Under the pieces are notes generated by a model, which had not been told where the DNA came from, searched no databases, and worked only from the letters and a program-made list of their open reading frames with translations. 64,000 nt of DNA, taken from contig NZ_STGX01000009.1 of assembly GCF_004912155.1 (NCBI RefSeq), forward strand, positions 57,578 through 121,577. The letters are read 5' to 3'. The translations under genes were made by a program, and so were the position numbers. The DNA comes from Glycomyces paridis (GTDB lineage: Bacteria > Actinomycetota > Actinomycetes > Mycobacteriales > Micromonosporaceae). Below, one piece after another: positions 1-6,514 of the stretch (positions within the stretch are counted from its first letter, which is position 1; every line of letters starts with the position of its first letter).

Positions 1-249
1 GACGCCCCCGACCTCGCCGACGCCGGCGAGGGCGACGCCGTCTTCCGCTACGAGGGCGACGCGGCCACGCTCGCCGCCACCCACGACGGCGACGCGAACT
101 TCGCCGTCTCCTACTACACCGACGCCGACTTCGAGATGCCCCTGCTCGTCAACGAGATCGGCGCCTACGACGGCACGGTCGCCCTCACCGACGGCCCCGG
201 CCTCCTCGTCATCACCGCCAACGGCGCCTGGACCCTCACCACCTCCTAA
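1..249 (+). CDS. C-terminal 82 residues of an unrecognised protein (partial)
   Basis: The frame is open from the first base and ends in TAA at 247-249, followed by a perfect hairpin, so this is a true gene end. The visible part is rich in Asp, Ala, Gly and Thr with alternating hydrophobic positions, which suggests a beta-sheet domain. No signal, membrane segment or known motif is visible because the N-terminus lies outside the window. It belongs to the putative integrated element that ends near 5355. Function unknown. Confidence 0.6.
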   Translation, partial: DAPDLADAGEGDAVFRYEGDAATLAATHDGDANFAVSYYTDADFEMPLLVNEIGAYDGTVALTDGPGLLVITANGAWTLTTS

Positions 250-264
250 CCCCCGCAACGCCAA

Positions 265-294
265 GGCGCCCACCCCCGCACGGGGGTGGGCGCC
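265..294. terminator. Perfect 14-bp stem-loop followed by TTT
   Basis: Arms 265-278 and 281-294 are exact reverse complements with a 2-base loop, followed by three T on the + strand. It separates the gene ending at 249 from the oppositely oriented gene at 312-488, so it can end transcription from both sides. Confidence 0.8.
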
Positions 295-311
295 TTTCGT
301 CGTGCCCAGGC

Positions 312-488
312 CTAGGCCTCGCCGTCACCGGCGCTGGCGGCCGCCTCCTCCTTGGCGGCGAGGGCCTCGGCGATACTGCGGCCGGTGAGCGAGACACCCA
401 GCTCGGCCTCGCCCTCCCAGAAACACGCCGGCGAGCAGAACTCCGCGCCGTCCTCGGTCGGCTCCTTGCAAGTGAAACACGTCGTCAT
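312..488 (-). CDS. Small cysteine-rich zinc-finger-like protein (58 aa)
   Basis: ATG at 488 is preceded on the minus strand by AAAGGA at good spacing, and the frame ends in TAG. The N-terminus has CFTC at residues 4-7 and FCSPAC at 17-22, a CxxC plus CxxxC arrangement expected to bind one zinc ion. The rest is acidic and Ala/Glu-rich, probably helical. It follows the DUF2637 gene at 519-1283 on the same strand with a 30-base gap, so the two probably share a transcript. It is likely a protein- or nucleic-acid-binding accessory of the integrated element; the exact role is unknown. Confidence 0.65.
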   Translation of the reverse strand: MTTCFTCKEPTEDGAEFCSPACFWEGEAELGVSLTGRSIAEALAAKEEAAASAGDGEA

Positions 489-518
489 GGAACGTCCTTT
501 CGGTTGGGCCCCAAGGGG

Positions 519-1283
519 TTAGGGCTCGATTGTTGCGGTCGCCGGAGCGTTCTTGCGGGCCTCACCGATCGCCAGCAGCGCGACGCCGGCGACCACGATG
601 GTCAGGTCCAGGGCGATCGGCCCGACGAGCGCGGTCAACGCCGACTCGCCGAACGCGAGCAGCAGGCCGTGCAGGTGCTGATAGCTGATGGTGAAGGCGA
701 TCAGGCCCACGATGATCGTGCCCGCATACCCCGGCAACCACCACCGCCACGAGTGCGGCCACGCCACCCGGGAAACCACCTCGACGGCGACGGCCAGCAG
801 CAGCGGCCACAGCGCCGACATGCCCATGGACGCGATACGCACGAGCCCCGCCTCGGGGCGCACGACGATGAGCACGTGCCCGATGTTCGCCGCGATGCTC
901 ACCGCGAGGCCGAGCGCGAACGCGCTCCACGCGATCCCCGCCCCGGTGCGCTGCGCCCGCACCAGCGGGTCGGGCGTCACTACCGCGGCGGGCCGTGCGC
1001 GATCCGCACGGGCGGCCTTCGGCTCCTTCGCCGGCTCGGGCACCTCGGCGGTGGCGGCGGTGCGCTTCGCGTCCGCCTTCGCCGCGCGGCGCCGGTCGCT
1101 GACCGCCGACCGGATGACGCCTTGCGTCCACCGCGGCTTGAGGCCTTTCAGCTCGCGGGCGATCTCGGCACCCGTGCGCGGTGCGCGCGCCGCGATGCTC
1201 TCGTCGTACAGGCGCAGAACCTCGATGCGCGCGGCCTCGTCGGGCTCCCACGTCCGGTCGATCCGGTCGATGACGTCTACCAT
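519..1283 (-). CDS. DUF2637-type membrane protein with N-terminal helix-turn-helix-like region
   Basis: The 254-residue protein starts at ATG 1283 behind AGGAGAG. Residues about 12-65 are charged and contain a helix-turn-helix-like stretch (RTGAEIARELKGLKP...). Residues about 115-245 hold four hydrophobic helices (near 117-138, 149-170, 178-200, 214-240). This is the layout of the actinobacterial DUF2637 family, common on integrative and conjugative elements and plasmids, where such proteins are thought to act in plasmid spread or element maintenance. Neighbours 1360-1491 and 312-488 are on the same strand and may form one operon. Family assignment is by pattern and the role is inferred from family context. 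Confidence 0.6.
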   Translation of the reverse strand: MVDVIDRIDRTWEPDEAARIEVLRLYDESIAARAPRTGAEIARELKGLKPRWTQGVIRSAVSDRRRAAKADAKRTAATAEVPEPAKEPKAARADRARPAAVVTPDPLVRAQRTGAGIAWSAFALGLAVSIAANIGHVLIVVRPEAGLVRIASMGMSALWPLLLAVAVEVVSRVAWPHSWRWWLPGYAGTIIVGLIAFTISYQHLHGLLLAFGESALTALVGPIALDLTIVVAGVALLAIGEARKNAPATATIEP

Positions 1284-1317
1284 TGGTCTCTCCTGTCTCG
1301 TTCTGATGGGAATAGAG

Positions 1318-1351
1318 GGGCCCGGCCTGGCCGTCCAAGGTGGCCGGGTCC
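1318..1351 (-). terminator. GC-rich hairpin between two minus-strand genes
   Basis: The arms GGCCCGGCC (1319-1327) and GGCCGGGTC (1342-1350) pair with one G-T wobble around the loop. It lies in the 76-base gap between the stop of the 43-residue membrane peptide and the start of the DUF2637 gene, so it could attenuate transcription between them. There is no T-run. Confidence 0.4.
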
Positions 1352-1359
1352 CTCGCTTG

Positions 1360-1491
1360 CTACGGGCGGCGGCGCTGCACGAGCACGATGACGGCGCACG
1401 CCGCGATCGTCGCCACCAGGGCGACCGTGGTGAACGGCGAGGTCATGACGTACGTCCACACGGCGGTCACGTGGTCGATGATGCGGTCCAT
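1360..1491 (-). CDS. 43-residue single-pass membrane peptide
   Basis: ATG at 1491 is preceded by GAGAGGA on the minus strand and the frame ends in TAG at 1360-1362. The peptide has a short polar N-terminus (MDRIIDHVTAVWTYVM), a hydrophobic helix near residues 21-37, and a basic tail (QRRRP), so the C-terminus should face the cytoplasm. It lies upstream of the DUF2637 membrane protein on the same strand. Short membrane peptides of this kind are common in actinobacterial mobile elements. No family is recognised. Confidence 0.55.
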   Translation of the reverse strand: MDRIIDHVTAVWTYVMTSPFTTVALVATIAACAVIVLVQRRRP

Positions 1492-1519
1492 GGATCGATC
1501 CTCTCGGGAGGGTTGGGCC

Positions 1520-1541
1520 GGGCCCCGGTCGACCGGGGCCC
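1520..1541. terminator. Perfect 22-bp palindrome
   Basis: Bases 1520-1530 and 1531-1541 are exact reverse complements with no spacer. It sits just downstream of the minus-strand gene ending at 1550 and upstream of the membrane peptide gene. It is probably a terminator for the former, although a perfect uninterrupted palindrome could also be a protein-binding site. Confidence 0.5.
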
Positions 1542-1549
1542 GTGGTCGG

Positions 1550-2110
1550 TTATCCGCAGTAGCAGGCGGCGCGGGGGATCTCGCCGGCCTGAACGAGCTG
1601 GTCGATCATGTCGCCGTCATAGCCGCAGTCACCCCAGATCGGCTCGTCGCCGGGGGTCCAGCGGGCCTGGATGCGCATGACCTCGTCGTGCATCATCTGT
1701 CGGGCGGTGGCCTCGTCGGCGACGATGGTGTAGCTGGTGGAGTACATGTCGTACTCGCCTTCGCGATCCACGATGTCGCGGGAGTCGTGGTAGATCCAGG
1801 CGCCGCGGTGCTGCCCGTAGGCGACGTTTGCGTGCTCGTCGCCGATCTCGAACTCGGCCCAGTCGGTGTCTCCCACATCGTAGATGGCGACGTGCAGGGC
1901 CTCCTCGTCCTCCTCCAGGTCCGGGAACAGCTCCCAGATCGAGGACCCCTTCACCTGGCCCTGGAGCCGGGCGAGAAGGCCGTCCACGTCGCCGATCGCG
2001 AGGGCCTGGGTGATGAGGTGGCCGGCGGCCTCGTCGCGGCTGATGCCCTGGGCGGCGGCGTAGGCGTCGAGAGTGGCGGTGAGTTCGGCGGTGAGGTTGA
2101 TGCGGGCCAC
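1550..2110 (-). CDS. Hypothetical protein with ribbon-helix-helix-like N-terminus (186 aa)
   Basis: GTG at 2110 was chosen because GGAG lies 7 bases upstream; an earlier in-frame GTG at 2125 has no such site. The N-terminus (ARINLTAELTATLDAYAAAQ then GISRDEAAGHLI) fits a short beta strand followed by two helices, as in CopG/Arc-type ribbon-helix-helix repressors. The rest is acidic and ends in a Cys-containing tail (ACYCG); residues near 55-160 may form an alpha/beta domain. It is divergent from the gene at 2191 across a perfect inverted repeat, so self-regulation through that site is plausible. Function is otherwise unknown. Confidence 0.55.
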   Translation of the reverse strand: MARINLTAELTATLDAYAAAQGISRDEAAGHLITQALAIGDVDGLLARLQGQVKGSSIWELFPDLEEDEEALHVAIYDVGDTDWAEFEIGDEHANVAYGQHRGAWIYHDSRDIVDREGEYDMYSTSYTIVADEATARQMMHDEVMRIQARWTPGDEPIWGDCGYDGDMIDQLVQAGEIPRAACYCG

Positions 2111-2147
2111 GGGATCTCCATCCACTCGGAAGGGCTACTGCCTTAGA

Positions 2148-2188
2148 TCGTACCCTACCCTATGAACTCATCATAGGGTAGGGTACGA
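2148..2188. promoter_or_regulatory. Perfect 18-bp inverted repeat operator between divergent genes
   Basis: Arms 2148-2165 and 2171-2188 are exact reverse complements separated by 5 bases (ACTCA). Each arm contains a direct repeat of TACCC. The site ends 2 bases before the ATG at 2191 and 37 bases before the GTG at 2110, so it overlaps the likely ribosome-binding region of the right gene and the promoter region of both. A dimeric or tetrameric repressor site is the simplest reading, and the ribbon-helix-helix-like product of 1550-2110 is the first candidate binder. Confidence 0.7.
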
Positions 2189-2190
2189 CC

Positions 2191-2445
2191 ATGCCGGATA
2201 AATATGACGACCTCCCGATCGAGGAGGCCGAGCCGCGCCTACGCGCCGCGATCGAGGAGCACCGCCGGGCCATGAGCGACCTCGGCGAACGTCGCGCACT
2301 GCTCGTCCTCGCCGAGGTCGAACGCCGCGGTTACGGCGGCGCCGCCGAGGTCGCCGCCCTCCTCGGCCTCGGCGAGCCCGTGGTGCACAAGCTCATCCAC
2401 AACGCGCGGCAGATTCGTAAGCGCAGCTCGCCGCGGCCCATGTAG
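2191..2445 (+). CDS. Small helix-turn-helix-like protein (84 aa)
   Basis: ATG 2191 lies directly after the operator arm. Residues 10-48 form a long charged helix, and residues about 49-73 (YGGAAEVAALLGLGEPVVHKLI) look like a helix-turn-helix with an AxxLG turn. It resembles the short DNA-binding proteins found in actinobacterial integrated elements. Its last 115 bases overlap the 3' end of the oppositely oriented gene 2331-2735, so one of the two ends may be mis-set. It is probably regulated by the operator at 2148-2188. Confidence 0.55.
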   Translation: MPDKYDDLPIEEAEPRLRAAIEEHRRAMSDLGERRALLVLAEVERRGYGGAAEVAALLGLGEPVVHKLIHNARQIRKRSSPRPM

Positions 2446-2735
2446 ATCGCGGCGCCGATCGCGTCGCCGGTCTGCTCGTACTCCCAGCGGGCCGCGGCCT
2501 CGGTCCCCGCGTCGACCACGGTCTCCGACCCGAAAACCGCGATGACCGCCCACCGCTCGGCCCCGGCGACGGGGTCGGTGTACCGCCGCAGCTCCAGGAC
2601 GACCTCGGGGCGCAGCGTCGGCGCCGGCCTGTGGTCGACGAGGACGCCCTCGCGCGCGGCCGCGGTGATCTCCTCGGCGCGCTCGACCTCGTCGGCGTCG
2701 CCGTCGGTCGCGTACAGCAGGCGGGTATCGGACAT
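2331..2735 (-). CDS. Hypothetical protein (134 aa), convergent with 2191-2445
   Basis: ATG at 2735 is preceded by a GGAGGACC stretch on the minus strand. Residues 1-108 are acidic and Ala/Glu-rich with coherent alternating segments (LLYATDGDADEVERAEEITAAA..., VVLELRRYTDPVAGAERWAVI). The final 25 or so residues are Arg/Pro/Ser-rich and look like out-of-frame sequence, and they overlap the opposite gene. The protein may therefore really end near 2410, or the overlap may be genuine in this compact element. No family is recognised. Confidence 0.45.
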   Translation of the reverse strand: MSDTRLLYATDGDADEVERAEEITAAAREGVLVDHRPAPTLRPEVVLELRRYTDPVAGAERWAVIAVFGSETVVDAGTEAAARWEYEQTGDAIGAAIYMGRGELRLRICRALWMSLCTTGSPRPRRAATSAAPP

Positions 2736-2796
2736 CAGGTCCTCCAGGGGCAGGTCGGCGCTGCTCGCCCTCAGTATGACCGGATAGAGCGAACGA

Positions 2797-2829
2797 AGCG
2801 GCCCGCCCCATTCGTCGGGGCGGGCCGCT
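2797..2829. terminator. 13-bp stem-loop after the DUF397 gene
   Basis: Arms 2797-2809 and 2817-2829 are exact reverse complements with a 7-base loop. It lies downstream of the minus-strand Scr1/DUF397 pair (stop at 2891) and upstream of the next minus-strand gene, so it should end the Scr1-DUF397 transcript. Confidence 0.65.
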
Positions 2830-2890
2830 ACTCTGGGTCAAGATGCCAAGTCGAAGGCGTCGTCCGGTATGCCGCTGATGGGGTCAGTCG

Positions 2891-3076
2891 TCACACCCGG
2901 GCGGCGCCACCCAATAGGCTCTTGAACTCCGCAGCTCCGAGGTCGAAGATCGGCGACGACTCGCCGAGCTTCGAGTCGCGAACCTGGAAGGTCCCGTCCT
3001 GCCGACGGGCCTCCACGCAATCGCTGTTGTTGTTGCCGGAGCTGCGGCTGGACTTACGCCAGCTGGTAGTGCTCAT
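2891..3076 (-). CDS. DUF397 domain protein (61 aa)
   Basis: The start at ATG 3076 lies inside the last codons of the upstream Scr1-type gene (23-base overlap), which suggests translational coupling. The sequence has the DUF397 pattern: W-R-K-S-S-R-S near the N-terminus, a Cys in NSDCVEAR, then VRDSK and a C-terminal F-K-S-L-L. DUF397 proteins are small partners of HTH-DUF5753 regulators in actinomycetes, and PGAP-style names describe the regulator as a toxin-antitoxin-like antitoxin. The pairing here fits that arrangement exactly. Confidence 0.85.
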   Translation of the reverse strand: MSTTSWRKSSRSSGNNNSDCVEARRQDGTFQVRDSKLGESSPIFDLGAAEFKSLLGGAARV

Positions 3077-3881
3077 CGATGAACTCCTTAATCGGTACGG
3101 CGATCTGCCGCGTCCCTGCGAAGGCCTCCTCGTGGTGGAGGACGATGTCGTCCTCATCCTCGTAGCGGCTCCCGTGAAGCGATTCTAGATAGACCGTCGT
3201 CGGGAAGACACCGTCGGCGAAGTACAGGATCGAGTACGGGCCGGACATCGACTGGTGGGCGCCGGCGGCGAACGGGACGACGAGGATCGAGATGTGGTCC
3301 CGCTCGTCCAGCTCGATCAGGCGCCGGAGCTGCGTGCGCATGACGTCCTGGCCGCCGACCTGGCGCCGCAGCGCGGCCTCGTTGGACACGTAGACGATCT
3401 CCGGCGGCGCCGACTTCTCGAACACGTTCTCCTGGCGCTGCGCCCGCAGACCCCGATCGGGCTCCTCGCCCTGGCGAGGCCGGTTCGCCCGGAGCTCCTC
3501 CAGGTACTCCTCCAACTGGAAGAGGCCGTTCACGAACTCCTGCTCGTAGATGTGGATCGCGCTGGCGGCCTCCTGCTGCTCGATGAAGTGCGCGAACTCG
3601 GGGGCGACGTCGTACGGGTGATACCAGCCCGGCGAGTCGGCCGACTCGGCGAGGTCGATCAGGTGGTCGGTCTCCTCGGGGCTACAGCGGTAGACCGCCG
3701 AGAAGGCGTAGATGTCGGACAAGCGGATGGCGTCGTTCACGCCGCGCTCCAGCTTCCGGAGCTTGGTCTCGGAGACCTTGGTCTTGCGGTAGGCGTCGGG
3801 CACGCTCATGCCGCGGCGCTCGCGGTACTCGACGAGGCGCCGCCCGAGAATGACGCGGCAGATGTACGGAGTTCGTGACAT
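3054..3881 (-). CDS. Scr1-type (HTH-DUF5753) transcriptional regulator
   Basis: The 275-residue protein begins with a XRE-like helix-turn-helix (residues about 8-65: LGRRLVEYRERRGMSVPDAYRKTKVSETKLRKLERG). A DUF5753 domain covers about 90-270, with the typical SADSPGWYHPY, YEQEFVNGLFQ, EAALRRQVGG and ILVVPFAAGAHQSM segments. The 3' end overlaps the DUF397 gene, so the two are co-expressed. In Streptomyces such pairs influence development and have been described as toxin-antitoxin-like. The DNA-recognition helix lies near residues 30-40. A 225-base intergenic region separates it from the divergent genes starting at 4107. Confidence 0.85.
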   Translation of the reverse strand: MSRTPYICRVILGRRLVEYRERRGMSVPDAYRKTKVSETKLRKLERGVNDAIRLSDIYAFSAVYRCSPEETDHLIDLAESADSPGWYHPYDVAPEFAHFIEQQEAASAIHIYEQEFVNGLFQLEEYLEELRANRPRQGEEPDRGLRAQRQENVFEKSAPPEIVYVSNEAALRRQVGGQDVMRTQLRRLIELDERDHISILVVPFAAGAHQSMSGPYSILYFADGVFPTTVYLESLHGSRYEDEDDIVLHHEEAFAGTRQIAVPIKEFIDEHYQLA

Positions 3882-4106
3882 GCCTTGAGTGTGACAGGCG
3901 CCTCAACTCATGACGCGGGCAGTCTGCCCCCGCCATTTTGACCCGGGCAAAATGCCTGTCGCGTGCCTGCTTCCCCGCGTCCGGTTCCCGTCATACCGTC
4001 CTTGTATGGGCGCCGTCACCGATGGCGCTTGCAAGCGGCGGGGCGCCGGTCCGACTTGGCATCGCCGGCGCCCCGCCTCACACGTCGACCAGAGTTGGAG
4101 CCTCTG

Positions 4107-4463
4107 ATGACGCGCACACCTAGCGTAGATTCCACCGATCAACCGCCCGCGCCGCCCGAGGGCATGGACCTCGACACCCAGTGGACCGCACTCACGCCCG
4201 TCGGCGTCGCCGCCAACATCCCCCTGTGGGAGGACCGGTCGGCGCGCGCCGCCGAGATCCGCCTCCGCGACGGGGCGCTGCTCGGCACCGTCACCGCGAC
4301 GGGCGCAGGTCCGAGCCTCGTTCTCAACCTGGTTCTGGACACCGTCGCCGTCGCCGAGCACGGCGAGGACTGGGTGACCAGCCAACTCCGTCACGCCAAG
4401 TTCCGCCTGGCGCACAAGTGGGGCAAGGTCTCCGCAACGCGGGAGCGGGAGGCGACGACGTGA
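4107..4463 (+). CDS. Hypothetical protein, paralogue of the next gene (118 aa)
   Basis: ATG 4107 was chosen because the sequence becomes protein-like from here and an extended upstream frame does not. The core contains W-x-A-x-TP-x-G, IPLWEDRSARAAEIRLRDGALLG and a C-terminal AVAEHGEDWVTSQLRHAK. The following gene shows the same order (IDWRAPTGAG, HWRNRGRRRSQIRILRGPILG, AVEQYGEAWVGDQLKRAH), so the two are tandem paralogues. The stop overlaps the next start as GTGA, indicating coupled translation. No known family is recognised. It is divergent from the Scr1-type regulator, which may control it. Confidence 0.6.
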   Translation: MTRTPSVDSTDQPPAPPEGMDLDTQWTALTPVGVAANIPLWEDRSARAAEIRLRDGALLGTVTATGAGPSLVLNLVLDTVAVAEHGEDWVTSQLRHAKFRLAHKWGKVSATREREATT

Positions 4464-4753
4464 CCTTCACCTCCCCGCCCGTTCCCGAGGACATGGAGAT
4501 CGAAATCGACTGGCGGGCCCCGACGGGCGCCGGCGACACGGTCACCGTCGAGCACTGGAGGAACCGCGGCCGCCGCCGGTCCCAGATCCGCATCCTGCGA
4601 GGCCCGATCCTCGGCGAGATCGAGCAGGACGCCAGCGGCCACCCGGTCATCACGCCCGACGCCGAGGCCGTCGAGCAGTACGGCGAGGCATGGGTCGGCG
4701 ACCAGCTCAAGCGGGCCCACCGCCACAACGTAAAGCAGCAGAGCTGGACATGA
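4460..4753 (+). CDS. Hypothetical protein, second tandem paralogue (97 aa)
   Basis: GTG 4460 overlaps the previous TGA (GTGA) and has GGGAGG just upstream. The 97-residue protein repeats the plan of its neighbour: an acidic N-terminus with DW.AP, a basic RNRGRRRSQIRILRG stretch, and a C-terminal EQYGEAWVGDQLKRAH helix. The conserved pieces suggest a small alpha/beta domain acting as a dimer or heterodimer with the neighbour. Two strong hairpins follow. Function unknown. Confidence 0.6.
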   Translation: MTFTSPPVPEDMEIEIDWRAPTGAGDTVTVEHWRNRGRRRSQIRILRGPILGEIEQDASGHPVITPDAEAVEQYGEAWVGDQLKRAHRHNVKQQSWT

Positions 4754-4785
4754 GCGCCCGGGAGAGCTGACCTACCTCCCCCGAT

Positions 4786-4858
4786 GGAGCCGCCGGGCAA
4801 CGCGGCGGCTCCACCTTCGAGGGCCGCCGCGCATCGACTGCTCGACCCGCGGCGGCCC
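4786..4858 (+). terminator. Two consecutive stem-loops after the paralogue pair
   Basis: The first hairpin has arms 4786-4795 and 4803-4812; the second has arms 4821-4831 and 4848-4858. Both are exact. They follow the stop at 4753 by about 30 bases and should end that transcript. Confidence 0.65.
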
Positions 4859-5046
4859 TCCCCTGAACGGCCGGACATGGAACTCGCCGGCCTCGCCCGC
4901 GTCCCGATGGCGCAGGCACCCTCCCGGTCGGCACCACGGTGTCCACGGCGGGCCGCCGGGAGGCCCCAAACCCCGGGTGGCAGTCCCCCCGTACTGCCGC
5001 CCGGCCACAGCTCCCGTCGACGGGGTGCCCCGCTTCGTGCGGGGTA

Positions 5047-5076
5047 GCGGCCCGGCCCTGTGAGGGGCCGGGCCGC
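5047..5076. terminator. 12-bp stem-loop
   Basis: Arms 5047-5058 and 5065-5076 are exact reverse complements with a 6-base loop. It stands in the gene-poor stretch before the attachment site and may insulate the element from the chromosome. Confidence 0.5.
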
Positions 5077-5188
5077 ACTCTGTCTGATCGGCCGATACTG
5101 CGACGCGGGATGCCGAGTGACACTCACAGTAGGGACGTGACTCCGGCGTCGGGACCCGCTCCTGGTGGGTCGTCGGGCCTGTCCCCCC

Positions 5189-5218
5189 GAAGCCGCCGCC
5201 CGGTCGGGCGGCGGCTTC
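5189..5218. terminator. 14-bp stem-loop with 2-base loop
   Basis: Arms 5189-5202 and 5205-5218 are exact reverse complements. It is the last hairpin before the attachment site, again suggesting transcriptional insulation at the element boundary. Confidence 0.5.
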
Positions 5219-5329
5219 CCGCATACCTCCGCAGAGCGATTCCCCCAGTATCCCCCCACCATCGTCCACATTGCGCACAGTGATGGGCGTTCACCAGCGG
5301 CGCAGCATCACCGCTGGTCAGTGGCTATA

Positions 5330-5355
5330 GGGTTCAAATCCCACCGCCACCGCCA
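5330..5355 (+). other. tRNA-Ser 3'-end fragment, probable attachment site (att)
   Basis: The 26 bases read as the T-arm and acceptor end of a tRNA including CCA: GGGTTCAAATCCC followed by ACCGCCACCGCCA. The acceptor half (CGCCACC) would pair with GGTGGCG, the 5' end of many actinobacterial tRNA-Ser genes. No such 5' half, D-arm or anticodon arm lies in front, so this is a fragment. Elements that integrate at a tRNA 3' end leave exactly such a duplicated fragment at one junction. The intact tRNA-Ser and the integrase should be at the other end, outside the window. Confidence 0.65.
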
Positions 5356-5537
5356 AGAGCACGACGAACGCCGGGCCTTCCGAATCGGGGGGCCCGGCGT
5401 TCGCGTTCGCGGGGATGCGGTCGGTCCGGAGGCGCCTCCCGATTCCGTGGCGGCGGAAGGCTAGTCTGTCGGCATCGCGCGCAAGGACTGCGGCCCGGAG
5501 CGGCGCGGTCGGCGGCACAGCGAAGGGCGGACAGCGG

Positions 5538-6473
5538 GTGAAACGGTCCTCGACGGGCGCGAAGGTCTTCAACGGCGTCGTCATCGGCGCCTCGCTCCTG
5601 CTGGCCGCGATCCTGCTGCTGCACCGCTTCATCCCGAATCGCTGGTTCAACCTCGGCAGCCTCATCGAGACGTTCCTGCCGTGGTTCGGGCTCGCGGTGC
5701 CGGTGCTGCTCGTGCTCGCGGCGATCCGCCGCCGCCCGCTGGCGATCGTGTGCGCGCTGCTGCCGGCCCTGGTCTGGCTCCAGATGTACGCGGGGCTGTT
5801 CCCCGACAAGCACGAGGGCCCCGGGGACTTCCGGATCGTCGCCCACAACGTCAACGCCGAGAACTTCGACACCGCGGCGACGGCCGCGACCCTCACCGCC
5901 GCCGAGCCCGACATCATCGTGCTCGTCGAGCTCACCGAGGACCAGCGCCTCTCCTGGGCCGAGGCCCTGAACGAGCGCTACCCGTACTCCGTCGCCTACG
6001 GCACCGTCGCGCTGTGGTCGGCCTACCCTGTCGCGGCCTCCAACGAGGTCGACCTCAACCTGGGCTGGGCCCGGGCCTTCCGCGCCGAGGTCGACATCGA
6101 CGGCGAGCCGGTCGCGGTCTACGTCGCCCACCTCTTGTCGGTCCGCGTCAACACCGAGGGCTTCACCTCCGAGCAGCGCAACGAGACCGCCGAGCTCCTC
6201 GGCGAGGCCATCGCCGACGAGCCGCTCGATCGGGTCGTCCTCGCCGGGGACCTCAACGGGACCGTCCAGGACCGCTCGCTCGCCCCGATCACCTACCAGC
6301 TCGAATCCGCGCACGCCTCGGCCGGGAAGGGCTTCGGGTTCACCTGGCCCGCGGACGCCCCGCTCGCCCGCATCGACCAGGTGCTCTACCGCGGGCTCGA
6401 GGCGACCGGCTCGGACGTCCTGGACGCGACCGCCTCCGACCACCGGCCGGTGCTCGCCGACTTCACGCTCTGA
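5538..6473 (+). CDS. Membrane-anchored endonuclease/exonuclease/phosphatase-family protein
   Basis: GTG 5538 starts a 311-residue protein with three hydrophobic helices near residues 10-28, 43-63 and 66-85, followed by an EEP hydrolase domain from about residue 97. Metal and catalytic motifs are visible: RIVAHNVNAENFD, the acidic VELTEDQ, GDLNGT, and the C-terminal SDHRPVLADF. The active domain should lie outside the membrane. Substrates in this superfamily include DNA, phosphoinositides and sphingomyelin, and nothing here decides which. It is the first complete gene right of the att fragment and is host-like in codon use. Confidence 0.8.
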   Translation: MKRSSTGAKVFNGVVIGASLLLAAILLLHRFIPNRWFNLGSLIETFLPWFGLAVPVLLVLAAIRRRPLAIVCALLPALVWLQMYAGLFPDKHEGPGDFRIVAHNVNAENFDTAATAATLTAAEPDIIVLVELTEDQRLSWAEALNERYPYSVAYGTVALWSAYPVAASNEVDLNLGWARAFRAEVDIDGEPVAVYVAHLLSVRVNTEGFTSEQRNETAELLGEAIADEPLDRVVLAGDLNGTVQDRSLAPITYQLESAHASAGKGFGFTWPADAPLARIDQVLYRGLEATGSDVLDATASDHRPVLADFTL

Positions 6474-6514
6474 GGGGTTGCAACCCGGGACGGGCGCTCG
6501 GGCGTCTTGGTGGT

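Larger units (their letters stand above)
4754..5537. other. 784-base gene-poor edge of the integrated element
   Basis: No convincing gene is present on either strand; open frames here are Pro/Arg-rich and lack ribosome-binding sites. The stretch holds four strong hairpins (4786-4812, 4821-4858, 5047-5076, 5189-5218), a short inverted repeat ACCAGCGG/CCGCTGGT at 5292-5299 and 5311-5318, and the tRNA-Ser-like attachment sequence at 5330-5355. Host-like sequence leading into the next gene follows. Confidence 0.6.

Noticed and set aside
504-1391. A + strand gene opposite the DUF2637 gene
   Set aside because: The translation is Arg/Asp/Gly/Pro-rich with no motif; the minus-strand DUF2637 frame has a ribosome-binding site and membrane helices.
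5256-5355. A complete tRNA-Ser gene ending at 5355
   Set aside because: Only the T-arm and acceptor end are present. No GGTGGCG 5' strand, D-arm or anticodon arm lies within the needed 90 bases upstream.
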